Translations under genes and position numbers: made by a program
Origin: Halothiobacillaceae bacterium
Lineage (GTDB): Bacteria; Pseudomonadota; Gammaproteobacteria; Halothiobacillales; Halothiobacillaceae
Reading direction: 5' to 3'
DNA length: 64,000 bases
NCBI GenBank assembly: GCA_028696185.1
Contig: JAQVHL010000001.1
Location: 1-64,000 of the forward strand
The notes under the pieces: generated by a model
The model's database searches: none
The model's input: the letters and a program-made list of their open reading frames with translations, nothing else
What the model was told of the DNA's origin: nothing
In this document: positions 17,228-27,045 of the stretch, one piece after another
How the letters are laid out: every line of letters begins with the position of its first letter
Numbering within the stretch: the stretch's first letter is position 1

Positions 17228-17818
17228 TTAACGTTGCGCCCCACGATAAGCTATCCCATCCAGCGCCATGTTCAGTGCTAGGACATTCACTCTTGGTTCG
17301 CCCAACAGCCCCAGTTGACGCGGTTCGGTGTGTTGTTTAATGAGTTTGCTGACCTCAGCCTCATTCAGACCGCGCACGCGCGCAATGCGGGACGCCTGCC
17401 ACTGCGCCGCGGCGGGGCTGATATGCGGATCGAGTCCGCTGGCGGACGCGGTCACCAGGTCGACCGGGATCGGGGCGGTGTTTCCTGGATCAGCCTCGCG
17501 CAGCGCCTTGACGCGCCCCTCCACGGCATCTTTCAGCGCGGGGTTGAGCGGCCCCAGATTTGAGCCGCCGGACGCCTCCGCGTTGTAGGGGGAGGACGCG
17601 GTCGCCGATGGACGCCCCCAGAAATACTTCGGCTCGGTGAAGTTCTGGCCGATCAGCTCGGAACCCAGCGGCTTGCCATCGCGCACGATCAGGCTGCCGT
17701 TGGCCTGATGCGGGAAGGCGACTTGGCTGATCCCTGTGACCAAAAAGGGATAGAGTAGACCGGTGAGCACGCTGAGCATGATGAATAGGCTCAAGGCGGG
17801 ACGTATTTGATTTTTCAC
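17228..17818 (-). CDS. kdpC: KdpC subunit of K+-transporting ATPase
   Basis: Predicted 196-residue subunit of the KdpFABC high-affinity potassium pump. One N-terminal transmembrane helix (about 7-29, ALSLFIMLSVLTGLLYPFLV) anchors a periplasmic domain. Diagnostic stretches are GSELIGQNF, YFWGRPSAT, GGSNLGP, SGLDPHISPAAA and VNVLALNMALD. KdpC stabilises the KdpA-KdpB complex and raises affinity for potassium or ATP. It lies 21 bases downstream of kdpB, within the same likely transcript. Confidence 0.95.
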   Translation of the reverse strand: MKNQIRPALSLFIMLSVLTGLLYPFLVTGISQVAFPHQANGSLIVRDGKPLGSELIGQNFTEPKYFWGRPSATASSPYNAEASGGSNLGPLNPALKDAVEGRVKALREADPGNTAPIPVDLVTASASGLDPHISPAAAQWQASRIARVRGLNEAEVSKLIKQHTEPRQLGLLGEPRVNVLALNMALDGIAYRGAQR

Positions 17819-17839
17819 GCGAATATCTCCAGGAATGCC

Positions 17840-19921
17840 TTAAACCAGGCCAAGACCCGACAAGCCCAGATCGATCAGCTTGATGCCGATGAACGGTACG
17901 ATCAGCCCGCCCAAGCCGTAGATGGCCATGTTGCGGCGCAACAGCACGGCCGCACTATGCGGACGGTAGGGCACCCCTTTCAGCGCCAGCGGGATGAGGA
18001 TGATGATGATCAGCGCGTTGAAAATCACTGCCGACAGAATCGCCGAATTCGGGCTGGCCAGCCCCATCAGGTTCAGCGCGGCAAGCTGCGGGTAGGTGCT
18101 GACAAACGCCGCCGGGATGATGGCGAAGTATTTGGCGATGTCGTTGGCCATGCTGAAGGTGGTCAGCGCGCCGCGCGTCATCAACATTTGTTTGCCGGTT
18201 TCGACCACCTCGATCAGCTTGGTCGGGTTGGAATCGAGATCGACCATATTGCCTGCCTCCTTCGCCGCCTGCGTGCCGGAATTCATCGCCACCGCCACGT
18301 CGGCCTGCGCCAGCGCGGGCGCGTCGTTGGTGCCGTCGCCAGTCATGGCCACCAGGTGACCCTCGGCCTGATGTTTGCGGATCAGGCTGAGTTTGGCCTC
18401 CGGCGTGGCTTCGGCCAGGAAGTCGTCCACCCCCGCTTCGGCAGCGATGGCGGCGGCGGTGGTGCGGTTGTCGCCGGTAATCATGATGGTTTTGATGCCC
18501 ATGCGGCGCAATTGGGCGAAACGCTCCTTGATGCCGCCCTTGACGATATCTTTGAGCTCGACCACGCCCAGCACGCGCGCGCCGTCCGCCACAACAAGCG
18601 GAGTGCTGCCGAGCCGGGCGACCGTATCGATAATTATCGCAATCTGGTTTGGGAAGGCGCCGCCCAGGCTTTCCACATGCTTCTGGATGGCACTGGCCGA
18701 ACCCTTGCGGATCTGACGCCCGCTCAGATCCACACCACTCATGCGTGTTTGCGCGGAAAAGTGGATGAAATGTGCATCCAGTGCGTGAATGTCACGCTCG
18801 CGAAGGTTGTACTTCTGCTTGGCGAGCACCACGATGCTGCGGCCTTCCGGGGTTTCATCGGCCAGCGAGGCAAGCTGGGCGGCATCCGCCAGTTCCGCCT
18901 CGCTCACGCCGGGGGCGCGGATGAATTCGGTAGCCTGACGGTTGCCGAGAGTGATGGTGCCGGTCTTGTCCAATAGCAGTACATCCACATCGCCTGCCGC
19001 TTCCACTGCGCGGCCGGAGGTAGCGATTACATTCGCCTGCATCATGCGGCTCATGCCCGCCACGCCGATGGCGGAAAGCAGTCCGGCAATCGTGGTGGGA
19101 ATAAGGCAGACCAGCAGGGCGACCAACACGGTCATGGGCACCGGCGAGCCTGCCCCGGCGACCTCCACGCTGAACAGCGAGAACGGCAGCATGGTCACGG
19201 TCACACCGATGAAGATGATGGTCAGAGTGATCAGCAAGATGCTCAAGGCGATCTCGTTTGGGGTTTTTTGGCGCTTGGCGCCCTCCACCATGGCGATCAT
19301 GCGGTCGAGAAAAGCCTCGCCGGGGTTCACCGTGACCCGCATGACCAGCCAGTCGGACAGCACCGCGGTGCCGCCGGTGACCGAGGAGAAGTCCCCGCCC
19401 GCTTCACGGATCACCGGCGCGGATTCGCCGGTGATGGCCGACTCATTGACCGAGGCCACGCCCTCGATGACCTCGCCGTCGGCAGGAATCATGTCGCCCG
19501 CCTCGACTAGCACCACATCACCCTTGCGCAGCTCATCGCCCGCCACCTGATCCAGCGTGGCGCCGTAGTGCGCCTCGCGCAGCTTCTTGGCCGTCACGCT
19601 CTTTTTGCTGCCGCGCAGAGCCATGGCCTGGGCCTTGCTGCGTCCTTCGGCAATGGCTTCGGCGAAGTTGGCGAACAACACCGTGAACCACAGACATAGG
19701 CTCACCGCCAGAATGAAGCCCGGGCTTTCCGCCGCCTGCCCGCCGCCCCCGCTCCAAAAGGACTGAAGCCAGAGCGTGGTGGTCAGCAGGCTGCCGAGGT
19801 AGACCACGAACATCACCGGATTGCGCCACTGAATGCGCGGATCGAGTTTCTTGAAAGCATCGACGATGGCCGGTTTGACCAGCTCGGGAGCGAACATCGT
19901 CAGGTTTTTATGCGACATCAT
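17840..19921 (-). CDS. kdpB: KdpB ATPase subunit
   Basis: Predicted 693-residue P-type ATPase subunit (E. coli 682) that drives potassium uptake through KdpA. The phosphorylation motif DKTGTIT has its Asp at about residue 318. Other landmarks are the actuator TGESAPV, nucleotide-binding [10 protein letters not shown], hinge MVTGDN-like [14 protein letters not shown] and [17 protein letters not shown]. Transmembrane pairs lie near 35-85 and 220-280, with the C-terminal helices at about 590-690. Two adjacent Met codons at 19921 and 19918 are alternative starts. It begins nine bases after the kdpA stop. Confidence 0.96.
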   Translation of the reverse strand: MMSHKNLTMFAPELVKPAIVDAFKKLDPRIQWRNPVMFVVYLGSLLTTTLWLQSFWSGGGGQAAESPGFILAVSLCLWFTVLFANFAEAIAEGRSKAQAMALRGSKKSVTAKKLREAHYGATLDQVAGDELRKGDVVLVEAGDMIPADGEVIEGVASVNESAITGESAPVIREAGGDFSSVTGGTAVLSDWLVMRVTVNPGEAFLDRMIAMVEGAKRQKTPNEIALSILLITLTIIFIGVTVTMLPFSLFSVEVAGAGSPVPMTVLVALLVCLIPTTIAGLLSAIGVAGMSRMMQANVIATSGRAVEAAGDVDVLLLDKTGTITLGNRQATEFIRAPGVSEAELADAAQLASLADETPEGRSIVVLAKQKYNLRERDIHALDAHFIHFSAQTRMSGVDLSGRQIRKGSASAIQKHVESLGGAFPNQIAIIIDTVARLGSTPLVVADGARVLGVVELKDIVKGGIKERFAQLRRMGIKTIMITGDNRTTAAAIAAEAGVDDFLAEATPEAKLSLIRKHQAEGHLVAMTGDGTNDAPALAQADVAVAMNSGTQAAKEAGNMVDLDSNPTKLIEVVETGKQMLMTRGALTTFSMANDIAKYFAIIPAAFVSTYPQLAALNLMGLASPNSAILSAVIFNALIIIILIPLALKGVPYRPHSAAVLLRRNMAIYGLGGLIVPFIGIKLIDLGLSGLGLV

Positions 19922-19930
19922 TCATCTCCA

Positions 19931-21658
19931 TCAGCGGCTCGGCGCAAGCATCAGCTGCTCGACCAGCGGCCCCAAAGCCAGGGCGGGAACATAGTTGAGC
20001 AGGCCGACCAGCAGCACCGTGCCGATCAGCAAGGCGACGAACAACGGCCCATGCGTCGGCAGGGTTCCGCTGGTTTCGGCGATGCGCTTCTTAGCCGCCA
20101 GCGCTCCCGCCAGCGCCAACACCGGCACAATCACGCCGAAGCGGCCAAACCACATGGCCACGGCCAGCAGCAGATTGTAAAAGGGGGTGTTGGCGCTCAG
20201 ACCCGCAAAGGCGCTGCCGTTGTTGTTGGCGGCGGAGCTAAAGGCATACAGCACTTCCGAAAAACCGTGCGCGCCGGGATTCAGGATGCCCGCCCGGCCA
20301 TCCGCGAGCAACACGGCAACAGCCGTACCGATCAGCACCAGCAGCGGCGTAATCAGGATGGCGATGGACACCATCTTCATCTCGAACACTTCGATCTTCT
20401 TGCCCTGATATTCCGGCGTGCGGCCGATCATCAGACCGGCAATGAACACCGCCAGGACGGCGAAGATCAGCATCCCGTACAGCCCCGAGCCGACGCCGCC
20501 GAACACCACCTCGCCAAGCTGGATCAGCACGAGGGGAATCATGCCTCCCAGCGGGGTGTAAGAATCGTGCATGGAATTGACCGCACCGCAGGACGCGGCC
20601 GTGGTGATGGTGGCGAACAGCGCGGAATCGGCAATGCCGAAGCGCATCTCCTTGCTCTCCATGTTGCCGCCCGGTAGCAATTTTGTCGCACTGAAGGACT
20701 GGGCAACACCGCTGTCCGACAGGAGCGGATTACCCTGTTGTTCCGCGCTGATCGTTACCATGGCCAGCGAGACGAACAGGATGCTCATGGCGGCCAGCAA
20801 GGCCCAGCCCTGGCGCGGGGAGCCGACCATCTTGCCAAAGGTAAAGGTGAGTGCAGCCGGAATCAGGAAGATCGCCAGCATTTGCAGGGCATTGCTCAGC
20901 GGCGTGGGGTTCTCGAACGGGTGCGCCGAGTTGGCGTTGAAGAAGCCGCCGCCATTGGTGCCGATCATCTTGATCGCTTCTTGTGAGGCGACAGGCCCCA
21001 TGGCGAGGGTCTGGGCGGCGCCCTCAAGCGTATGTGCGTCCACATTGGCCGCGAAGTTCTGGATCACGCCCTGGCTGACAAGCACTAGTGCGAACACTGT
21101 GGACAGCGGCAGCAGGATATACAGCGTGACACGGGTCAGATCGACCCAGAAATTGCCGATGGTCGCGCTGGAATGACGCACGAAACCACGAATCAGCGCA
21201 ATCGCCACTACGATGCCAGTCGCCGCAGACAGGAAATTTTGCACCGTCAGCCCCAGCATCTGGGTCAGATAGCTCATGGTGGTTTCGCCGCTATAGCCCT
21301 GCCAGTTGGTGTTGGTGACAAACGAAACCGCCGTGTTGAACGACGAATCCGCGCTCACCGCCGCCATCTGCTGCGGATTGAGCGGCAACCAGGGCTGAAG
21401 CCGCTGCAAGAGGTACACGAACAACACGCCAATCAAGCTGAGCAACAGGACGGAGATGGCGTAGTTCAGCCAACCCATTTCTTGTTCCCGGTTCACGGCC
21501 GCCAAGCGGTAAATCAGTGACTCAACCGGCGTGCCGACACGTGACAGTACATGACGGCGCCCCTCCATCACGTTGGCGATGAACTCTCCCAAGGGTTTCG
21601 CCAGGACCAAAAGTATGAGCATAAACGCCCCAAGCATTAACCATGCATGCTGTGTCAT
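19931..21658 (-). CDS. kdpA: KdpA potassium-translocating subunit
   Basis: Predicted 575-residue integral membrane subunit (E. coli 557) that binds and conducts potassium, related to the Trk/Ktr superfamily. I chose the ATG at 21658 because it gives the canonical N-terminus [18 protein letters not shown] and is preceded by AAGGAA about seven bases away; the frame stays open 123 bases further upstream without homology. Selectivity-loop-like stretches include [50 protein letters not shown] and [14 protein letters not shown]. First gene of kdpABCDE. No kdpF is recognisable upstream. Confidence 0.96.
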   Translation of the reverse strand: MTQHAWLMLGAFMLILLVLAKPLGEFIANVMEGRRHVLSRVGTPVESLIYRLAAVNREQEMGWLNYAISVLLLSLIGVLFVYLLQRLQPWLPLNPQQMAAVSADSSFNTAVSFVTNTNWQGYSGETTMSYLTQMLGLTVQNFLSAATGIVVAIALIRGFVRHSSATIGNFWVDLTRVTLYILLPLSTVFALVLVSQGVIQNFAANVDAHTLEGAAQTLAMGPVASQEAIKMIGTNGGGFFNANSAHPFENPTPLSNALQMLAIFLIPAALTFTFGKMVGSPRQGWALLAAMSILFVSLAMVTISAEQQGNPLLSDSGVAQSFSATKLLPGGNMESKEMRFGIADSALFATITTAASCGAVNSMHDSYTPLGGMIPLVLIQLGEVVFGGVGSGLYGMLIFAVLAVFIAGLMIGRTPEYQGKKIEVFEMKMVSIAILITPLLVLIGTAVAVLLADGRAGILNPGAHGFSEVLYAFSSAANNNGSAFAGLSANTPFYNLLLAVAMWFGRFGVIVPVLALAGALAAKKRIAETSGTLPTHGPLFVALLIGTVLLVGLLNYVPALALGPLVEQLMLAPSR

Positions 21659-21802
21659 CGGTATTTCCTTAGCAGGATAACGATAAAAAAGATCAATTAT
21701 TAAGAGGCGACAAATACTTCCATAAGGAAATGCCAGCTTAAAGTGTCCCTCTCTTGCTGCAGTTTTGTTCTGCGACAACAATGAAAAATATTTGAGTCCC
21801 CA

Positions 21803-21830
21803 TCGTCCGGAGCAAGGACGGATTTTTTTT
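21803..21830 (+). terminator. terminator-like hairpin with T8 tract
   Basis: CGTCC (21804-21808) pairs with GGACG (21816-21820), with an extra T-G pair outside and a seven-base loop, followed by eight T at 21823-21830. On the plus strand it has the form of an intrinsic terminator, but no plus-strand gene precedes it. It may end antisense or read-through transcription, or act as a structured site in the kdp control region. Confidence 0.45.
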
Positions 21831-22113
21831 CTTATATGTGGGTCTCATGCAAAAAACAGTCCCGTGGAATTTTCAGCTAGAGAGCAGGGTTTCCGGTGCT
21901 GAAAAGCGTAGGCATATTTCTGTAAAAAGTATGAAAAAATTAATTGGGTTTTCGTAAAAAAAAAGTAAAAATAAATTCTTTTTTAAACGATGCGCTACAT
22001 CAAGCATCAGGGGGTGTGGCAAGAGCTCTCTTGAATGTCGCAGCCGAAATGGTCAGGAATGCGATCGGGGGGGGGGTGGAAGTCCTTTGTCCTGCGCTGG
22101 ATTGTCCGCAACC

Positions 22114-22139
22114 CTTCTTTTTTGTAAACACCCTTTGAG
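22114..22139 (+). repeat. dispersed repeat tail remnant, copy D
   Basis: CTTCTTTTTTGTAAACACCC then TTTGAG resembles the tail of copy B (850-874) and of copy C on the other strand. About 60 bases before it are weakly similar to the tail region of copy A (GAA-TCCTT-GTCC pattern). It lies just after the tpm 3' end. No hairpins remain. Confidence 0.5.
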
Positions 22140-22152
22140 AACACAGTTGCTC

Positions 22153-22782
22153 TCAGAGGGCGACGAGGTAGACCTTTTCGGTGGCAGGCTGGCCCTTGCG
22201 CTGGGCGGTTTCGGTGTGGAGGTGTTGCAGGCTTCGGGCGGGTGCGAATAGCTGTTCGATTTCCGCCTCGGGCACGCTGAAGGGCGGGCCGATGTGAGCG
22301 TCCTGCCCGATTTCAAAGCTGATGAGCAGGAGCCGGGCACCGGCGGGCAAAATGGCGAAAAGGTGTTCGACGTAGCGTTTGCGCATCTCTACGGGCAGGG
22401 CGATGAGCGCGGCGCGGTCGTAGACGGCGCGCACGTCGCGGCAGTCGGCGGCGGTGAGGTGGAAGATGTCGCCACACAGCAGGGTCATGTCGGGCAGGTC
22501 CCAGCCGCAGTAGTGGTCGTGCTGGACGGGGGCGCCGTTCAGTCCGTGTTCCTGGAGGAATTCGTCCAGGGCGATGGGCGAGAGTTCGACGCCGAGCACG
22601 GCGTGTCCCAGGCGGTGCAGCCAGAGCATGTCCAGGCTTTTGCCGCAGAGGGGCACGAGCACTTCGCTTCCCGCTTCAAGCCCCAGGATGGGCCAGAAGC
22701 GTTCAAGAAGGGGGTTGACGCCGGGGAGGTGGAAGCCGATCTGGCCGTGTTGCCAGCGTTGGTGCCAGTAGTGATGTTCCAT
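22153..22782 (-). CDS. tpm: thiopurine S-methyltransferase family protein
   Basis: Predicted 209-residue soluble SAM-dependent methyltransferase. The N-terminus YWHQRWQHGQIGFHLPGVNP is diagnostic of the TPMT family, followed by the SAM-binding motif VLVPLCGKSLDMLWL (about 42-56), an acidic ribose-binding region (VLGVELSP) and YDRAALIALP. Bacterial TPMTs methylate thiopurines and also selenium or tellurium compounds; the natural substrate here is unknown. Last gene of a minus-strand series, 63 bases after ridA, and may have its own promoter. Confidence 0.9.
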   Translation of the reverse strand: MEHHYWHQRWQHGQIGFHLPGVNPLLERFWPILGLEAGSEVLVPLCGKSLDMLWLHRLGHAVLGVELSPIALDEFLQEHGLNGAPVQHDHYCGWDLPDMTLLCGDIFHLTAADCRDVRAVYDRAALIALPVEMRKRYVEHLFAILPAGARLLLISFEIGQDAHIGPPFSVPEAEIEQLFAPARSLQHLHTETAQRKGQPATEKVYLVAL

Positions 22783-22845
22783 GCCTGTGTTTCCGGGCGG
22801 GCAGGCGGTTGAAATGCGTTTTCAACCGCCTGTTTCAACAAGCGG

Positions 22846-23226
22846 TCAAAGGCAGAGGATGCCGTCCATTTCTACTTGCGCGCCGCGCGGCAGGCTGGCG
22901 ACGCCGATGGCGGCGCGGGCAGGATACGGTTCGCTGAAGTATTCGGCCATGATCTGGTTGACGAGGCCGAAGTGCCCCAGGTCGGTCAGGTAGATGTTGA
23001 GCTTGGCGATACCGGCCAGGCTGCCGCCCGCCGCTTCGCAGACGGCGGCGAGGTTGTCGAAGACGCGGCGGATTTCCGCTTCCATGCTGTCCTGGATCAT
23101 TTCCATGCTGGCCGGGTCGAGGGCGATCTGGCCAGACAGGTAGACGGTGTTCCCCACGCGCACGGCCTGGGAATAGGTGCCGATGGCCTGGGGGGCGTTT
23201 TCGGTGCGGATGACGTGTCGGGTCAT
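22846..23226 (-). CDS. ridA: RidA family enamine/imine deaminase
   Basis: Predicted 126-residue member of the RidA/YjgF/UK114 family, which hydrolyses reactive 2-aminoacrylate and other enamines released by PLP enzymes. I chose the ATG at 23226 because it gives the standard start ([20 protein letters not shown]) and full family length; the frame continues open upstream into spoT without homology. Conserved features are the GTYSQAV region, [11 protein letters not shown], the catalytic Arg near [13 protein letters not shown] and the Glu of QVEMDGI. It starts 14 bases after the spoT stop, probably co-transcribed. Confidence 0.92.
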   Translation of the reverse strand: MTRHVIRTENAPQAIGTYSQAVRVGNTVYLSGQIALDPASMEMIQDSMEAEIRRVFDNLAAVCEAAGGSLAGIAKLNIYLTDLGHFGLVNQIMAEYFSEPYPARAAIGVASLPRGAQVEMDGILCL

Positions 23227-23240
23227 GGAGGGGCTCCGGG

Positions 23241-25448
23241 TCAGTGGCGATAAACCTTGAGTATGCCGCGTTCGTGGCGGACCCGGCGCATGACGCGTGC
23301 CAGGTGGGTGCGGTTTTTCACGCGCAGCAGGAAGGTGATGATGGTGACGTTGTTGTCGCGGTCGTCGAAGCGTACGTCGTCGATGTCGGCGCCGGTTTCG
23401 GCGATGGCGCCGGCCATGCGCGCCAGTCCGCCGCGCAGGTTGCTGGCGTGGATGCAGACTTGTGCCTGGTATTCGCCGACCGGCTCGGGGGACCATTGCA
23501 TGTCCAGCCAGCGTTCGGGATGTTCGCGCAGGTCGGCGGCGTTGGGGCAGCTGCGCCGGTGGACGACGATGCCACGCCCGGTGCTGAGGAAGCCGGCGAT
23601 GCTGTCACCGGGGATGGGCAGGCAGCATTTGGCGAAGCTGACGACGAGCCCTTCGGTACCGCTGATGATGACCGGTGTGTTGCCGCCGGGACGGTTGTCG
23701 CGGGTTTGTGGCAGGGTGGGGACATCGTGTTCGCTCGGGATCAGCAGGCGGGCAACCAGCGGGGCCATGCGGTTGCCCAGGCCGATGTCCTTGAGCATTT
23801 CGGCGAGGCTGGCATAGGCGTATTCGCTCAGCAGGCGTTCCAGGTGGCCGGGTGCGAGGTTGTCCAGGTCGAAGCCTATGGTGTTGAGGGCCTTGTTGAG
23901 CAGGCGATGCCCCAGGCGGATGGCTTCTTCGTCACGCAGGTTTTTCAGGTAGTTGCGGATGTGGGTTCGCGCCTTGGCCGTAACGACGAAGGAGAGCCAG
24001 TTGGGGTTGGGCTCGGCGCCGGGTGCGGTGATGATTTCCAGGGTCTGGCCGTTTTCCAGCGCGGTGGATAGCGGGGCGAGCTTGCGGTCGATCTTGCAGG
24101 CCACGCAGGTGTTGCCCACATCGGTGTGGATGGCGTAGGCGAAGTCCACGGCGGTGGCGCGGCGCGGCAGTTCGATGATTTCGCCCATCGGGGTGAAGAC
24201 GTACACCTCGTCGGGGAACAGGTCGACCTTGACGCTTTCGAGGAATTCCTGCGGATTGCCGGCTTTTTGCTGGATTTCCAGCAGTTCGCGTAGCCATTCG
24301 CGGGCGCGGGCCTGGGTGGAGGCGCCGATCTCGCCGCTGGCCTTGTACAGCCAGTGGGCGGCGATGCCGCTTTCGGCGAAATGGTGCATTTCGCGGGTGC
24401 GGATCTGGACTTCAAGCGGGATGCCGTGCGGGCCAAACAGGATGGTGTGCAGGGACTGGTAGCCGTTGGCCTTGGGGATGGCGATGTAGTCCTTGAAGCG
24501 GCCGGGCAGGGGTTTGTACAGGTTGTGCATTACCCCAAGCGCGCGGTAGCAGGTGTCCACATGATCCACCACGACGCGCACGGCGAAGACGTCGAATACT
24601 TCCGAGAAGGGCAGGTGTTTGTGCAGCATTTTCTTGTAGATGCTGAACAGGCGCTTTTCGCGGGCCTGCACTTCGGCGGGAATGCCTTCTTCGTTCAATC
24701 GGGCGGTGGTCAGCTCCTGCACGCCTTGCATGACTTCGCGGCGGTTGCCGCGTGCCTTTTTCACCGCGTTGGCGAGCACCCGGTAGCGTAAGGGGTAGAG
24801 GGCGAGAAAGCCCAGGTCTTCCAGTTCGTGACGCAGGGTGTTCAGGCCCAGACGCGCGGCGATGGGGGCGTAGATGTCCAGGGTCTCGCGGGCGATGCGG
24901 CGGCGTTTGTCGGGACGCATGACGCCCAGGGTGCGCATGTTGTGCAGGCGGTCGGCGAGTTTGATGAGGATGACGCGCACGTCCTCAACCATCGCCATCA
25001 TCATCTTGCGGAAGTTGGCGGCCTGCTGTTCGGCCTTGGACTTGAAGCGGATCTGGGTGAGCTTGCTCACACCATCGACCAGCCGGGCGACTTCCTCACC
25101 AAAGCGCTGATCGATCTCTTCCCGTGCGGTGGGGGTGTCCTCGATCACATCGTGGAGGATGGCGGCGACGAGGGTGTTTTCGTCCATGCGCAGGTCGGCG
25201 AGGATGTGCGCGACGGCGATGGGGTGTGAAATGTAGGGTTCGCCCGACATGCGCTGCTGGCCGGCATGGGCGCGGGCACCGAACAGGAACGCCTCGCCTA
25301 CGCGGTCGATCTGCGCAGGTTCGAGGTATTCGGAAAGATGCTGGCAGAGGGCGCTGAACAGCGGATCGCCGCAGGGACAGCCCTCGGGCACGGCCGCGAG
25401 GGGGGCGGCCGGTGCGGGATCGTCGTGGGCGGGAACCTCGCCAGGCAA
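23241..25448 (-). CDS. spoT: bifunctional (p)ppGpp synthetase/hydrolase SpoT
   Basis: Predicted 735-residue alarmone enzyme of the Rel family. The HD hydrolase domain (about 45-200) is intact, with His-Asp at 99-100 in [10 protein letters not shown]. The synthetase domain (about 230-370) has [19 protein letters not shown], where RFKD is the RXKD form associated with bifunctional enzymes rather than the EXDD of monofunctional RelA. TGS (about 400-460), helical, zinc-finger-like (KCCLPIPGD) and ACT (about 660-735) regions follow. The N-terminus is about 30 residues longer than E. coli SpoT. Lies three bases after rpoZ. Confidence 0.96.
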   Translation of the reverse strand: MPGEVPAHDDPAPAAPLAAVPEGCPCGDPLFSALCQHLSEYLEPAQIDRVGEAFLFGARAHAGQQRMSGEPYISHPIAVAHILADLRMDENTLVAAILHDVIEDTPTAREEIDQRFGEEVARLVDGVSKLTQIRFKSKAEQQAANFRKMMMAMVEDVRVILIKLADRLHNMRTLGVMRPDKRRRIARETLDIYAPIAARLGLNTLRHELEDLGFLALYPLRYRVLANAVKKARGNRREVMQGVQELTTARLNEEGIPAEVQAREKRLFSIYKKMLHKHLPFSEVFDVFAVRVVVDHVDTCYRALGVMHNLYKPLPGRFKDYIAIPKANGYQSLHTILFGPHGIPLEVQIRTREMHHFAESGIAAHWLYKASGEIGASTQARAREWLRELLEIQQKAGNPQEFLESVKVDLFPDEVYVFTPMGEIIELPRRATAVDFAYAIHTDVGNTCVACKIDRKLAPLSTALENGQTLEIITAPGAEPNPNWLSFVVTAKARTHIRNYLKNLRDEEAIRLGHRLLNKALNTIGFDLDNLAPGHLERLLSEYAYASLAEMLKDIGLGNRMAPLVARLLIPSEHDVPTLPQTRDNRPGGNTPVIISGTEGLVVSFAKCCLPIPGDSIAGFLSTGRGIVVHRRSCPNAADLREHPERWLDMQWSPEPVGEYQAQVCIHASNLRGGLARMAGAIAETGADIDDVRFDDRDNNVTIITFLLRVKNRTHLARVMRRVRHERGILKVYRH

Positions 25449-25451
25449 GCC

Positions 25452-25778
25452 TTAGTCCTCGGCGGGAGCGGGGGCGCTACGGGTGTTGCCGCCGTCGAAC
25501 TCGTCGTCGGTGGCGTATTGCGCCAGTTCGGCGCGGATTTCGGCTTCGCTGATGCGTGAGCGGGCGACATGCCGAGCCTGGACTTCTTCGATGAATTCCG
25601 GGGTGATCTTGCGCTCGGCGATTTCACGCAGGGCGACGACGGTGGGCTTGTCCTTTTCCGGATCAAGCTGGGGTTCGGCGCCGGCTTCGATCTGCCGCGC
25701 GCGGCGCGCGGCCATCAGGACCAGTTCGAAACGGTTGTCGACGCTGTGCAGGCAGTCTTCGACGGTAACTCGTGCCAT
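25452..25778 (-). CDS. rpoZ: RNA polymerase omega subunit
   Basis: Predicted 108-residue omega subunit, which helps assemble RNA polymerase and forms part of a ppGpp site. The N-terminus [29 protein letters not shown] is highly conserved, followed by [12 protein letters not shown]. The tail, rich in Glu and Ala, is longer than in E. coli (91 residues). It sits between gmk and spoT, as in most gammaproteobacteria. A promoter candidate lies within the end of gmk. Confidence 0.96.
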   Translation of the reverse strand: MARVTVEDCLHSVDNRFELVLMAARRARQIEAGAEPQLDPEKDKPTVVALREIAERKITPEFIEEVQARHVARSRISEAEIRAELAQYATDDEFDGGNTRSAPAPAED

Positions 25779-25809
25779 GGGGGCGGCTCACTCTTGCGAA
25801 AAACGTGTC

Positions 25810-25838
25810 ATTGTAGGACAGCGGCGGCTTCAATCCAA
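25810..25838 (-). promoter_or_regulatory. candidate sigma70 promoter for rpoZ-spoT
   Basis: On the minus strand TTGGAT (25838-25833) is followed after 17 bases by TACAAT (25815-25810), about 32 bases before the rpoZ start. The -35 lies over the last codons of gmk, so rpoZ-spoT could be expressed apart from gmk. Confidence 0.55.
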
Positions 25839-26444
25839 CAGGTCGCGCAGCAGGGCGCGTTGCGCGACCTTCTGCCGCTCGCTGCGAAGTCGCTGGGTGC
25901 GGATCAAACCCTGCAGATCATGCAGGGCCATGTCGAATACATCGTTGACGATGAGGTATTCAAATTCGTCGTGATGGGAGATTTCCGCCACGGCATCGCG
26001 CATGCGGCGGGCGATAACGATTTCGTCGTCCTGGCCGCGCTTGCGCAGGCGCTCCAGCAGGGCCTCGCGCGAAGGGGGCAGGATGAAGACCGTCAAGGCA
26101 TCGGGCATGCGCGCCTTGACCTGACGCGCGCCCTGCCAGTCGATTTCCAGAATCACGTCGCTGCCGGAGGCCAGCAGCAGTTCCACGCTGCTCTTGGCCG
26201 TGCCGTAGTGGTTGTCGAACACGCAGGCGTGTTCGAGGAATTCGCCGCGCGCGCTCATTTCTTCGAATGTGGCGGTCGTGACGAAGTGGTAATCCCCGCC
26301 GTTGACCTCGCCGGGGCGCATGCCGCGTGTGGTGTGGGATATGGACACGTTGACCCCAGGAGTGGTCTGCAGCAGGGCCTTGACCAGGCTGGTCTTGCCG
26401 GCGCCGGAAGGGGCGGAAATGATGAATAAATTGCCTTTGGCCAA
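25830..26444 (-). CDS. gmk: guanylate kinase
   Basis: Predicted 204-residue cytoplasmic enzyme phosphorylating GMP to GDP, upstream of GTP and (p)ppGpp synthesis. The P-loop APSGAGKTSLVKAL is at about 10-23, with the conserved SHTTRGMRPGEVNGGDYHFV, ILEIDWQGARQVK and FILPPSREALLERL stretches. Length is normal (about 207). It starts 26 bases after the glycine-zipper lipoprotein gene and precedes rpoZ-spoT, a conserved nucleotide-signalling group. The yicC gene that often precedes gmk is not here. Confidence 0.96.
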   Translation of the reverse strand: MAKGNLFIISAPSGAGKTSLVKALLQTTPGVNVSISHTTRGMRPGEVNGGDYHFVTTATFEEMSARGEFLEHACVFDNHYGTAKSSVELLLASGSDVILEIDWQGARQVKARMPDALTVFILPPSREALLERLRKRGQDDEIVIARRMRDAVAEISHHDEFEYLIVNDVFDMALHDLQGLIRTQRLRSERQKVAQRALLRDLLD

Positions 26445-26470
26445 GGGTGCTCTCCGTCTGTCAGGGGGCG

Positions 26471-26929
26471 TCAGTGTGCGACGCGGGCGGTGCCGCCGTG
26501 TCCGGTGATCAGCCGCACGCGGTCACCGACATGGAAGTGTTCGTCGGCCGCCTGGGTGACGGCCAGTACCCGGCCGTTGTCCAGGCGTACGGTGATTTCG
26601 TAGCCGTTCTGCGTGGTCACGCCTTCCTCTACGGCGGCGCCCGCCAGCCCGCCGGCCACCGCACCGCCGACGGTGGCCAGGGTCCGTCCCTTGCCGCCGC
26701 CGACCATGCTGCCCAGCACGCCGCCGACCACCGCACCGGTGCCGGCACCCAGCAGGCTTTTGGTGCCTTCGATCCTGACCCGCCGTACGTCGGTTACGGT
26801 GCCGTACTGGATCTCCTGTACCGAACGCGCTTCGCGGCGCTCGTAAGCGCTGCCGGAAAGGCTGGATGCGCAGCCCTGCGCGAGAAGGGCGGCGGTGGTA
26901 AGCACGGCGAGGATGAGTGGGCGTTTCAT
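26471..26929 (-). CDS. glycine-zipper 2TM-domain outer-membrane lipoprotein (SlyB/PcP-like)
   Basis: Predicted 152-residue lipoprotein. The signal peptide ends at the lipobox AQGC (Cys20), giving a lipidated envelope protein. Residues about 60-105 hold the glycine zipper with GxxxG repeats (GAGTGAVVGGVLGSMVGGG, GGAVAGGLAGAAVEEG) that likely inserts in or oligomerises at the membrane. The C-terminal domain (NGYEITVRLDNGRVLAVTQ to VGDRVRLITG) is the beta-rich module common to the SlyB/PcP group. Related proteins are envelope-stability or PhoPQ-regulated factors; the exact role is unknown. It may share a transcript with gmk and is divergent from terC. Confidence 0.85.
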   Translation of the reverse strand: MKRPLILAVLTTAALLAQGCASSLSGSAYERREARSVQEIQYGTVTDVRRVRIEGTKSLLGAGTGAVVGGVLGSMVGGGKGRTLATVGGAVAGGLAGAAVEEGVTTQNGYEITVRLDNGRVLAVTQAADEHFHVGDRVRLITGHGGTARVAH

Positions 26930-27005
26930 GGCGTCGCTGTCCTGGTTCGATGCGGATGGAGTGCGCTTCGCGCGGATTCGTCATGCCGAAAACGATGCGG
27001 AAAAG

Positions 27006-27011
27006 TATACT
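27006..27011 (+). promoter_or_regulatory. possible -10 element for terC
   Basis: TATACT at 27006-27011 lies 34 bases before the TTG start of terC. No good -35 is seen at proper spacing. I found none of the conserved structure of the manganese yybP-ykoY riboswitch in this short leader. Confidence 0.4.
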
Positions 27012-27045
27012 GCACCGATCCGAATCACTGTATTGGAGTTCCCCC

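Larger units (their letters stand above)
21659..22152. other. AT-rich gene-free interval upstream of kdpA
   Basis: About 490 bases much richer in A and T than the surrounding genome, with A and T runs near 21823-21830 and 21945-21985. It should hold the kdpA promoter and KdpE site, but I cannot pick a convincing box. It also contains a hairpin with a T tract (21803-21830) and a tail remnant of the dispersed repeat (22114-22139). A 64-codon open frame at 21944-22138 shows no ribosome site, family or bias supporting it. Confidence 0.6.

Noticed and set aside
17819..17839. Frameshift or broken gene in the kdp block
   Set aside because: kdpA to kdpE each have full length and intact catalytic motifs, so no lesion is supported.
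21944..22138. 64-codon frame in the kdpA leader region
   Set aside because: No ribosome-binding site, no family resemblance, and it runs through poly-A/T and poly-G tracts and a repeat remnant.
26930..27045. yybP-ykoY manganese riboswitch before terC
   Set aside because: terC genes often carry it, but this leader of about 35 transcribed bases has room for neither stem and lacks the conserved loops.
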